Below are positions 6,088 through 12,232 of a stretch of 12,232 nt of DNA, piece by piece. This DNA is from RUG626 sp964553775 (GTDB taxonomy: Bacteria > Bacillota > Clostridia > Oscillospirales > Oscillospiraceae). Each line of letters begins with the position of its first letter. Within the stretch, counting starts at the first letter, position 1. The stretch spans positions 1 through 12,232 of the forward strand of contig CAZKLU010000055.1 in NCBI GenBank assembly GCA_964553775.1, read 5' to 3'. A program made the position numbers and the translations under genes. Under the pieces are notes generated by a model. That model saw only the letters and a list, made by a program, of their open reading frames with translations, did not search any database and was not told the origin of the DNA.

Positions 6088-6126
6088 GCCGTTTCCCAAT
6101 GCTTTATTACGCGGGAGGGTACAGAG

Positions 6127-6345
6127 ATGACCGTGCTTGCTTCTATTTATATTCTTTCCGCGCTCTCGCTCCTTCTCTCACGAAAATGGAGGATATTTAC
6201 CATTTCGGGCGCGGCACTCGCGGCGGCGTCTTTTCTTGCGGCGTTTGCTCTGGGAATTTCAGCGGAATATATCAGCGCGGGACTTTCAGGGCTTCTGTGC
6301 TGCCTTGCGCCGCGGCTTTTACGGAACGGGGACAGCGGGAAATGA
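6127..6345 (+). CDS. Small hydrophobic membrane protein in the acylation operon
   Basis: The protein has 72 residues. Hydrophobic stretches at about 1-18, 24-43 and 47-61 suggest two or three membrane helices, with a basic turn SRKWR between the first two and a polar tail RNGDSGK. The ATG at 6127 has an excellent GGGAGGG (6113-6119) seven bases upstream, while upstream in-frame starts lack one. The stop overlaps the start of the MBOAT gene (ATGA at 6342-6345), so the two are translationally coupled. I do not recognise the family. Acylation operons of the Dlt type carry a tiny membrane subunit (DltX), and this could be a functional analogue, but no sequence motif supports that. Confidence 0.75.
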   Translation: MTVLASIYILSALSLLLSRKWRIFTISGAALAAASFLAAFALGISAEYISAGLSGLLCCLAPRLLRNGDSGK

Positions 6346-7673
6346 ACTTCATCACACCTGAATTTGTGCTGTCTCTGCCGGTTGCTCTGCTGCTTTACAG
6401 GCTTCTGCCGCAAAGAGGGAGACAGTGTCTCCTTCTTATCATCAGCGCGGCGGCGTATATATATTGGAACGGTCTTGCGGCGGTGCTGCTTTTTACCGTG
6501 ATACTTGTCTCGTGGCTCGGCGCGAAGCTCACACGCTCAAAGCATGGGAAACTCTGGCGGAACATTTCTGTTCTGCTCATATTATCGGGGCTGTTTGTGT
6601 TCAAATACCTCAACTTCACTGTACACCTTGTAAAGCCCGACGCGCCGGTACTCGACATAATTCTGCCTGTCGGCATATCGTTCTATACGTTCCAGTCTGT
6701 GTCATATGTGCTTGATGTGTATTCGGAAAAGTCGGAGCCGGAGCCGAATTTCGCGCTCTACACGCTGTTTGTGTGCTACTTCCCGCAGCTTGTCGCGGGA
6801 CCGATCGAACGGGCGGACAGCCTTATTCCCCAGCTTCGCACATCGCCCCTGCCGACACGCGAGGATATTCGCGAGGGCTTTGTCACGCTTCTCACGGGCT
6901 TCGCCATGAAGCTCTGCATAGCCGACCCGCTTTCAAAATACGCCGACCCGGTATTCGCGTCAGCGGGAGACGCGGGAGCTATAGCCGTAATCGTGGGTAC
7001 AGTGTGTTTCGCGGTACAGATATACTGCGACTTCGCCGGATATTCAGCTATAGCCATTGGCGCGAGCCGTATGTTCGGCATAAGACTTTCGGAGAACTTC
7101 AATAGCCCGTATCTTGCGTCATCCGTGGGCGATTTCTGGCACAGGTGGCACATATCCCTCACAAGATGGTTCACCGACTATGTTTACAAGCCGCTTGGGG
7201 GAAACAGGAGAGGACTGTGCCGCGAGTGCGTCAATATCATGGTTGTGTTCCTGCTCAGCGGTATCTGGCACGGCGCGAGTTTTACGTTCATATTGTGGGG
7301 AGTTCTGCACGGTGCGTATATGGTAATCGAGCGCGTCAGGGGAAAACCGCTTCCGAGGGCGGTCACGCTCTCTCTGGTTCTGTTCGCTTGGATATTCTTC
7401 AGAGCCGGTAGCGTCAGTGACGCTGTACTGCTGGTTCAGGGACTTTTCACAGGGTGGTCCGCTGAGACTATGCGCCTTGATGTTTCGCTTCTGTCTCTTG
7501 ATTTTGCCGCTATAATACATATCGCTGTTTTGGTGCTTGCGTCCTTTGCTCTGCCGGAGCTGAGACGGCGCGGTGACGGAATTACGGTGTTCCTGCTTAT
7601 TCTCGCGGTATCGGCGGGATTTATAAGCGCGGGAAACGCGGGGGAGAGTTCGTTTATTTATTTCAGGTTTTAG
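6342..7673 (+). CDS. MBOAT-family O-acyltransferase (AlgI/DltB type)
   Basis: This 443-residue multi-spanning membrane protein moves an acyl group, commonly acetyl, from a cytoplasmic donor across the membrane to a surface polymer or its carrier. Family signatures are LPVGISFYTFQSVSYVLDVY (about 108-127), FPQLVAGPIERA (147-158), DFAGYSAIAIG (230-240), FWHRWHISLTRWFTDYVYKPLGGNRRG (265-291), and SGIWHGASFTFILWG (306-320) with the presumed catalytic His310. The C-terminal SSFIYFRF resembles the FIYFQF-type ending seen in this group. The start is the ATG overlapping the previous stop; a longer open frame back to 6060 is an out-of-frame shadow of the small membrane gene. The SGNH partner follows 36 nt later. 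The acceptor cannot be told from sequence: exopolysaccharide, teichoic acid, peptidoglycan and flagellar glycan are all possible. Confidence 0.93.
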   Translation: MNFITPEFVLSLPVALLLYRLLPQRGRQCLLLIISAAAYIYWNGLAAVLLFTVILVSWLGAKLTRSKHGKLWRNISVLLILSGLFVFKYLNFTVHLVKPDAPVLDIILPVGISFYTFQSVSYVLDVYSEKSEPEPNFALYTLFVCYFPQLVAGPIERADSLIPQLRTSPLPTREDIREGFVTLLTGFAMKLCIADPLSKYADPVFASAGDAGAIAVIVGTVCFAVQIYCDFAGYSAIAIGASRMFGIRLSENFNSPYLASSVGDFWHRWHISLTRWFTDYVYKPLGGNRRGLCRECVNIMVVFLLSGIWHGASFTFILWGVLHGAYMVIERVRGKPLPRAVTLSLVLFAWIFFRAGSVSDAVLLVQGLFTGWSAETMRLDVSLLSLDFAAIIHIAVLVLASFALPELRRRGDGITVFLLILAVSAGFISAGNAGESSFIYFRF

Positions 7674-7709
7674 CGTCTGTCCGCCGCCCCACAAGAAGGG
7701 CTATTTGCT

Positions 7710-9119
7710 ATGGTTAAAAACAGGCTTTATACGGCAGCTTTTGTTATATTGCTGCTTTCAATTCCGCTGACGCTCCTTGCGGGTATGCTTATGCCGTCAC
7801 AGTATGGCGATACATTCTGCGGGGAGCTTTGCGATAAGGCGGAACGGCTCAGAAACGCGGAAGGCTCACGGATAATAGTTATCGGCGGCAGCGCGGTCGC
7901 GTTCGGAATCGACAGCGCGCTAATGGAGCGGGAGCTGCCGGATTATACTGTGATAAACTTCGGGCTTTACGCCGCGCTTGGTACACGGATAATGCTTGAC
8001 CTCGCGCTTCCGGAGCTGCGTGAGAGCGATATTGTTATTGTAATGCCGGAGCAGAATGAGGAGGCTCTGTCCATGTACTTCGGCGCGGAGAGTTTTCTTG
8101 AGGCGGCTGACGGGAATCCGGCTCTGCTTGAGAATGTGCCTTTGGAGCTTGCCGCGCCGCTGCTTTCACAGGTGCCGTATTTCTCAATGGGCAAGATAAA
8201 AAACGCCATAACAGCCGATTTTCCCGAACCCGCCGGAATATACGCGAAAAGTTCGTTCAATAGATACGGAGATGTGGAGAGCGATCTGAACGTGTATAAC
8301 ATCATGGAGGGCGGGTACGATGTGAATACTCCGGTGCTGTTTTCCGAGACAGTGCTTGACAGCGATTTCGCGGACTACCTTAACGTGTTTGCTGAAAACG
8401 CCCCGTCAGCGGTCTGGTACCACTTCCCGCCGATGAACGCTCTTGCTGTGGACGGAGATGTTGACTCATACGCGGAGTATCTTCGCAGCAGGATACAATT
8501 TCCGCTTGCCGGAGATCCGAACGACGCGGTTATGGACGCGGGATGGTTCTATGACACAAACTTTCATCTCAACTCGTCCGGAAGGACAGCTTTCACAAGG
8601 CTGTTAGTGCGCGATATAAAGGCAATGCTCGGAGATTCCTCAAAGACTGACATAGATATTCCATCAATGCCCGTCTATATGGACGCGGAAGAGTATTACG
8701 GCACAGATTCAGACAGCGTGTATTTCACCTTCGAGACAGAGGACGGCGCGGCAATACTCACAGGACTTACAGACGATGGTCTTGCGCGGACGAGTCTCAC
8801 GGTACCGACACACATTGACGGCTATCCGGTGACGAGACTGCAAGCGTGTGTGTTCGCGGGTGATACAGTGCTGGAGAGCGTGACGATTCAGAGCAATATA
8901 CGGCTCATTGAGGACGGCGCGTTCGATGGCTGCTCATCGCTTGAGGGTATATATCTTGAATCGGAGGATCCCTCTTCCTGCACAGTGGGAGAGGAACTGC
9001 TGAAAGGTACAGATTCAGTGATTTATGTGCCTGAAAACGCCCTTGGAGCGTATAAAAGTCACTATATATGGTCGCGTCTCGCGTCATCACTTTCTGGCTT
9101 TAGTCATTTTAACCAATAA
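7710..9119 (+). CDS. Membrane-anchored SGNH (AlgX/DltD-like) protein fused to BspA-type leucine-rich repeats
   Basis: The protein has 469 residues. An N-terminal membrane anchor or uncleaved signal (about 6-28) puts the rest outside the cell. The SGNH-like domain spans about 52-310: the block I motif IVIGGSAVAFGIDS contains candidate nucleophile Ser61, and the catalytic Asp/His are probably in YDTNFHLNSSG (Asp282, His286). From about 340 to 455 there is an LRR_5/BspA-like region with LTVPTHIDGYPVTRLQACVF, VTIQSNIRLIEDGAFDGCSSLEGIYLES and VIYVPENALGAY segments, the pattern of surface leucine-rich repeats in gut Firmicutes. MBOAT enzymes usually work with such an SGNH protein for the final transfer. 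The fusion to repeats suggests docking to a surface ligand or polymer (inference). The start is ATG 7710 with AAGGG nine bases upstream. Confidence 0.85.
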   Translation: MVKNRLYTAAFVILLLSIPLTLLAGMLMPSQYGDTFCGELCDKAERLRNAEGSRIIVIGGSAVAFGIDSALMERELPDYTVINFGLYAALGTRIMLDLALPELRESDIVIVMPEQNEEALSMYFGAESFLEAADGNPALLENVPLELAAPLLSQVPYFSMGKIKNAITADFPEPAGIYAKSSFNRYGDVESDLNVYNIMEGGYDVNTPVLFSETVLDSDFADYLNVFAENAPSAVWYHFPPMNALAVDGDVDSYAEYLRSRIQFPLAGDPNDAVMDAGWFYDTNFHLNSSGRTAFTRLLVRDIKAMLGDSSKTDIDIPSMPVYMDAEEYYGTDSDSVYFTFETEDGAAILTGLTDDGLARTSLTVPTHIDGYPVTRLQACVFAGDTVLESVTIQSNIRLIEDGAFDGCSSLEGIYLESEDPSSCTVGEELLKGTDSVIYVPENALGAYKSHYIWSRLASSLSGFSHFNQ

Positions 9120-9274
9120 AAATTCTGAAAATTATCATTATGCCGCGTCCGCTTGCAGTTATTTTTGTAAAAATCGCAAATGCCTAAACTGTTGACTTTT
9201 CAGTCCGATTATGCAATAATATAGTGAGAAAGGTATTAAGACATTGATTTTCAGAAAGGCTGGTTTAACAATCC
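9120..9274. other. Leader region of pckA with AT palindrome
   Basis: There is no gene in this 155-bp gap. It holds a perfect palindrome ATTTTT-GT-AAAAAT (9161-9174) about 18 bp before the -35 of the pckA promoter, which could be an UP-like element or a regulator site. No strong terminator for the preceding operon is seen. Confidence 0.4.
9192..9220 (+). promoter_or_regulatory. Sigma-A promoter of pckA
   Basis: TTGACT (9192-9197), 17-bp spacer, AATAAT (9215-9220): five of six matches in each hexamer. It lies 55 bp before the pckA start. Confidence 0.75.
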
Positions 9275-10888
9275 ATGGCTAAGGTCGATTTAACAAAATA
9301 TGGTATAAAAGGCGTAAACGAAATAGTTTACAATCCATCGTATGAGGATCTTTTCCGTGACGAGACGGATCCGAACCTCACAGGCTACGATAAGGGACAG
9401 GTCAGCGAGCTTGGCGCGGTAAACGTCATGACAGGCGTGTACACCGGAAGATCTCCTAAAGATAAGTTCATCGTAATGGACGAGAACTCGAAGGACACCG
9501 TCTGGTGGACATCGGATGAGTACAAGAACGACAACCACCCCGCGTCTGAGAAGACATGGGAGGCTGTCAAGGATATAGCGGTAAAAGAGCTGTCCGACAA
9601 GAAACTCTATGTTGTTGACGCATACTGCGGCGCGAACCACGACACGCGCATGGCTGTACGTTTCATCATGGAGGTTGCGTGGCAGGCGCACTTCATCCGC
9701 AATATGTTCATCAAGCCGACAGCGGAGGAGGAAGAGAACTTCGAGCCTGATTTCGTTGTTTACAACGCATCCAAAGCTAAGGTTGAGAACTACAAGGAAC
9801 TTGGTCTTAATTCCGAGACTGCGGTAGTATTCAACATCACAAGCCGTGAGCAGGTTATAATCAACACATGGTACGGCGGCGAGATGAAAAAGGGTATGTT
9901 CTCAATGATGAACTACTATCTCCCGCTCAAGGGCATCGCTTCAATGCACTGCTCCGCGAATACCGACATGAACGGCGAGAACACGGCTATATTCTTTGGT
10001 CTTTCCGGCACAGGCAAGACTACACTCTCAACCGATCCGAAGCGTCTTCTTATCGGCGATGACGAGCACGGCTGGGATGATGAGGGCGTATTTAACTTTG
10101 AGGGCGGCTGCTACGCGAAGGTTATCAACCTTGATAAGGAGTCCGAGCCTGATATATATAACGCAATCAAGCGCGACGCTCTTCTTGAGAACGTAACACT
10201 TGACGAGAACGGCAAAATCGACTTTGCCGACAAGTCCGTCACTGAGAACACCCGTGTTTCTTACCCGATTGAGCATATTGAGAAAATAGTCAAGAACGTA
10301 CACCCGACTTCCGCGGGTCCCGCCGCGAAGAATGTTATATTCCTCTCCGCTGACGCATTCGGAGTTCTGCCGCCTGTCAGCATACTCACACCTGAGCAGA
10401 CGCAGTATTACTTCCTCTCCGGCTTCACCGCGAAGCTTGCGGGTACTGAGCGCGGCATAACCGAGCCGACACCGACATTCTCAGCGTGCTTTGGTCAGGC
10501 GTTCCTTGAGCTTCACCCGACAAAGTACGGCGAGGAGCTTGTCAAGAGAATGAAGCAGAGCGGAGCAAAGGCGTATCTTGTAAACACAGGCTGGAACGGC
10601 ACCGGCAAGCGCATTTCAATAAAGGACACTCGCGGAATTATTGACGCTATCCTTGACGGTTCCATTGAGAACGCGCCGACAAAGCAGCTCAAGTATTTCA
10701 ACTTTGAGATTCCGACCGAGCTTCCAGGCGTTGACCCGAAGATACTCGACCCAAGAGACACATACGCTGATGAATCCGAATGGGAGACAAAGGCGAAGGA
10801 TCTTGCGGGTAGATTCATCAAGAACTTCGCGAAATATGAGGGCAACCCGGCGGGCAAGGCTCTTGTTTCCGCAGGTCCGCAGCTTTAA
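9275..10888 (+). CDS. pckA: Phosphoenolpyruvate carboxykinase (ATP)
   Basis: PckA interconverts oxaloacetate + ATP and PEP + CO2 + ADP in the cytoplasm. In anaerobic fermenters it often runs toward oxaloacetate, fixing CO2 and making ATP on the way to succinate or aspartate; in others it serves gluconeogenesis. The 537-residue length is normal. Landmarks: substrate Arg59 in YTGRSPKDKF, metal ligands Lys206 (GGEMKKGMF), His225 (SMHCSAN) and Asp262 (GDDEHGWD), P-loop GLSGTGKTT (242-250), and the nucleotide-site region ENTRVSYP (324-331). The start is ATG 9275. The nearest Shine-Dalgarno-like run, AAAGG at 9255-9259, is fifteen bases away, longer than usual, but no better in-frame start exists and the N-terminus fits the family. 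It has its own promoter and terminator, so it is a single-gene transcript. Confidence 0.97.
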   Translation: MAKVDLTKYGIKGVNEIVYNPSYEDLFRDETDPNLTGYDKGQVSELGAVNVMTGVYTGRSPKDKFIVMDENSKDTVWWTSDEYKNDNHPASEKTWEAVKDIAVKELSDKKLYVVDAYCGANHDTRMAVRFIMEVAWQAHFIRNMFIKPTAEEEENFEPDFVVYNASKAKVENYKELGLNSETAVVFNITSREQVIINTWYGGEMKKGMFSMMNYYLPLKGIASMHCSANTDMNGENTAIFFGLSGTGKTTLSTDPKRLLIGDDEHGWDDEGVFNFEGGCYAKVINLDKESEPDIYNAIKRDALLENVTLDENGKIDFADKSVTENTRVSYPIEHIEKIVKNVHPTSAGPAAKNVIFLSADAFGVLPPVSILTPEQTQYYFLSGFTAKLAGTERGITEPTPTFSACFGQAFLELHPTKYGEELVKRMKQSGAKAYLVNTGWNGTGKRISIKDTRGIIDAILDGSIENAPTKQLKYFNFEIPTELPGVDPKILDPRDTYADESEWETKAKDLAGRFIKNFAKYEGNPAGKALVSAGPQL

Positions 10889-10908
10889 TTTTGGCAGTTA
10901 AATAACAA

Positions 10909-10945
10909 GTGGTCAGTAGTCAATTCGGCTGCTGACCGCTTTTTG
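10909..10945 (+). terminator. Strong intrinsic terminator of pckA
   Basis: A 13-base-pair stem (10909-10921 with 10927-10939, four G-T wobbles) has a five-base loop AATTC and is followed by TTTTT. It begins 20 nt after the pckA stop. Confidence 0.9.
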
Positions 10946-11024
10946 TGTTCTCCGTGATTCAAAGGAGATTTGGCTGAGCGGCTGTAACCTGTTAGCTGTT
11001 CCGAGCATAGAATACTCTGTAAAC

Positions 11025-11034
11025 GGGGAGGTGA
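11025..11034 (+). promoter_or_regulatory. Strong Shine-Dalgarno of the ferritin-like gene
   Basis: GGGGAGGTGA, nine bases before ATG 11044, almost fully complementary to the 16S tail. A GTG inside it (11031) opens a frame that stops after three codons, so ATG 11044 is the start. Confidence 0.7.
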
Positions 11035-11043
11035 GCCATTGAG

Positions 11044-11502
11044 ATGGACACTGAGAATCTGAGCAGGGTCTGGAGCAGAGTAGTAAACGGAGCGTCAGGT
11101 GTACAGGAGCCGAGTGATACAGAGCTTGGCAGACTCAGGCAGATGATAACAGCCGAACGCTATGACACGCGGGTTTACACGCTGCTGTCAATCAAATCAC
11201 GCTGTCATGTGTTCAGGGAGCTTGCCGACAGCGAGAGGAACCACGAGAAGCGTTTGCAGACTGAGTATATATTGAGAACGGGCGATACATATTCCCCGCC
11301 GAGGCGTGAACCGAGTGCGCCGTATATACTCACAGCCGTGAAGCGGTGCAGGGAAAACGAGATAAAATCAGAGAAGCTCTATACCGATGCGGCGCGTGAG
11401 ACGAAGGATACAGAGCTTGCGAGACTGTTTACGGAGCTTGCGGGTGAGGAACGCGAACACGAGGGCAGACTGCGCGAGATACTGAACCGGCTCACGATGT
11501 GA
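11044..11502 (+). CDS. Ferritin-like diiron-domain protein
   Basis: This 152-residue all-helical protein has the ferritin/rubrerythrin-type four-helix pattern. Candidate iron ligands are arranged as two matching halves: Glu38 (AERYD), Glu64 and His67 (SERNH), then Glu110 (SEKLY), Glu136 and His139 (EEREH). Each half has 26 residues between the first Glu and the ExxH motif. It has no rubredoxin domain and no cysteine cluster, so it is a stand-alone ferritin-like domain rather than a full rubrerythrin. A likely role is peroxide or oxygen defence or iron handling in the cytoplasm of an anaerobe, but the reaction cannot be assigned. It lies between pckA (terminated) and bioY (own promoter), so it is probably transcribed alone. 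TAGAAT at 11008-11013 may be a -10 element, though no good -35 is visible. Confidence 0.8.
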   Translation: MDTENLSRVWSRVVNGASGVQEPSDTELGRLRQMITAERYDTRVYTLLSIKSRCHVFRELADSERNHEKRLQTEYILRTGDTYSPPRREPSAPYILTAVKRCRENEIKSEKLYTDAARETKDTELARLFTELAGEEREHEGRLREILNRLTM

Positions 11503-11644
11503 GAAGCTTCTCCGCAGCACAGCGGCGGAACATGAGATAAAATGCTAAAGGATAAAATATCCGGATTTTGACTGACAGCACACTCTCGCTTTTTGGGGTC
11601 ATAGACAAGCACTGAGGAGCGGGAGTAATACACAGGTTTTGCGC
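11503..11644. other. Gap after the ferritin-like gene
   Basis: There is no gene. GGATA-AAA-TATCC (11550-11562) followed by GGATTTT is a small AT-rich hairpin that may act as a weak terminator. Nothing else is recognised before the BirA box. Confidence 0.35.
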
Positions 11645-11677
11645 TTGTAAACCAACTCGTAAAATAAAGGTTGACAA
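11645..11677 (+). promoter_or_regulatory. BirA biotin operator upstream of bioY
   Basis: TTGTAAACC (11645-11653), 15-bp spacer, GGTTGACAA (11669-11677). The arms are inverted repeats matching at eight of nine positions. This agrees with the known BirA box (TTGTAAACC-N15-GGTTTACAA in E. coli and similar in Firmicutes). The right arm contains the -35 hexamer TTGACA of the bioY promoter, so biotinyl-AMP-bound BirA would block RNA polymerase. Confidence 0.88.
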
Positions 11678-11699
11678 AAAGATTGTCTGATGATATAAT
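11671..11699 (+). promoter_or_regulatory. Consensus sigma-A promoter of bioY
   Basis: TTGACA (11671-11676), exactly 17 bp, TATAAT (11694-11699), preceded by TGA (11691-11693), giving an extended -10. Both hexamers match the consensus fully. Transcription would start near 11706, about 35 nt before the ATG. Such a strong promoter fits a gene held off by a repressor. Confidence 0.93.
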
Positions 11700-11739
11700 A
11701 GCGGTGAGAAAATGTAAGTTTACAGGAGGAATACGAAGG

Positions 11740-12232
11740 ATGGAAGCACATCAGACAATAAGGACGATGCTATACGGGGCGATTTGCGTTGCGTTGACGG
11801 CAGTATGTTCATGGATAAGCATACCGGCGGCGGTATCGTTCACACTACAGACGTTTGCGATATATTTCACGCTGGATATACTTGGGGGCAGGAACGGAAC
11901 GATAGCGGTCGCGGCGTATGTACTGCTTGGGGCGTTTGGGTGTCCGGTATTTTCGGGTTTCAAGGGTGGGATTTCCGCGCTGGTCACGCCGACGGGCGGG
12001 TACATAGTGGGATTCATATTTCTTGCGCTCACGTTCTGGGCTTGTGAACATTTTTTTGGGAAGAGTACGCAGGTGAAAATAGCGGGTCAGGTAATTGGAA
12101 CGGCAGTGTGCTATGCGTTTGGCACGGCGTGGTTCATGGTGTGTTATGAGGGAATGACGCTTGGCGCGGCGTTAATGTTGTGTGTAGTACCGTTCATAGC
12201 AATAGACGCGCTGAAGATGATAGCCGCGCAGG
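11740..12232 (+). CDS. bioY: BioY biotin transporter substrate-binding subunit (C-terminus cut off)
   Basis: BioY is the membrane S component of the ECF biotin transporter; it binds biotin and works with a shared EcfT-EcfA-EcfA' module. The 164 visible residues contain the family pattern: SIPAAVSFTLQTFAIYFTLDILGGRNG (about 27-53), AYVLLGAFGCPVFSGFKGG (58-76), TPTGGYIVGF (82-91) and the C-terminal side GQVIGTAVCYAFGTAWF. Full BioY is usually near 180-200 residues, so only about 20-30 are missing beyond the right edge. The start is ATG 11740 with AGGAGGA nine bases upstream; an ATG-TAA start-stop pair at 11712-11717 lies in the leader. The BirA box over the promoter predicts repression when biotin is plentiful. 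No bioA, bioB or bioD gene is in the window, which suggests, but does not prove, reliance on uptake. Confidence 0.95.
   Translation, partial: MEAHQTIRTMLYGAICVALTAVCSWISIPAAVSFTLQTFAIYFTLDILGGRNGTIAVAAYVLLGAFGCPVFSGFKGGISALVTPTGGYIVGFIFLALTFWACEHFFGKSTQVKIAGQVIGTAVCYAFGTAWFMVCYEGMTLGAALMLCVVPFIAIDALKMIAAQ

Noticed and set aside
6060..6341. In-frame 94-codon extension of the MBOAT gene (537-residue version)
   Set aside because: It overlaps the small membrane gene out of frame, starts within a hairpin without a ribosome binding site, and its sequence is not like MBOAT N-termini. The ATG at 6342 begins with the proper family N-terminus.
11713..11724. TGTAA-GT-TTACA as a second BirA site
   Set aside because: The half-sites are only two bases apart and no partner arm is found 15 bp away, so it does not fit the BirA geometry.

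Overview
The window looks like chromosomal DNA of a flagellated member of the Clostridia (Bacillota). The reasons are strong AGGAGG-type ribosome binding sites, frequent GTG and TTG starts, consensus sigma-A promoters, a FliS flagellin chaperone, a Soj-type ParA, an ATP-type PEP carboxykinase, an SGNH protein with BspA-type leucine-rich repeats, and BioY behind a BirA box. The family assignment is an inference. I saw no tRNA, rRNA, CRISPR array, insertion sequence or phage gene.

Left part (1-3918, all minus strand). Read in the direction of transcription: fliS (3918-3517); an overlapping small helical FliT/FlgN-like protein (3530-3135); a 235-nt gap; a FtsE-like ABC ATPase with a degenerate signature motif and no permease beside it; a 623-residue FtsA-like actin-fold ATPase starting only a few bases after the ABC stop; and a cut-off acidic protein with a TTG start and 9-residue repeats. 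This joins flagellar export and division-type ATPases on one strand.

Divergent junction (3919-4226). This 308-bp gene-free stretch holds a candidate promoter for parA and a perfect 17-bp palindrome.

Middle (4227-9119, plus strand). A ParA/Soj ATPase is followed by a protein with a basic N-terminus, a long Pro/Gln/Ala linker and a C-terminal ComFB domain. It sits where ParB would be expected, so the two may form a non-canonical positioning or signalling pair. A structured 220-nt non-coding region follows. Then comes a three-gene surface-polymer acylation operon: a tiny membrane protein, an MBOAT O-acyltransferase, and a membrane-anchored SGNH protein fused to leucine-rich repeats.

Right part (9120-12232, plus strand). 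pckA has its own promoter and a strong terminator. A stand-alone ferritin-like diiron protein follows. The window ends inside bioY, whose perfect sigma-A promoter (TTGACA, 17 bp, TATAAT) is overlapped by a BirA-type operator (TTGTAAACC, 15 bp, GGTTGACAA), so biotin repression of the transporter is strongly suggested.
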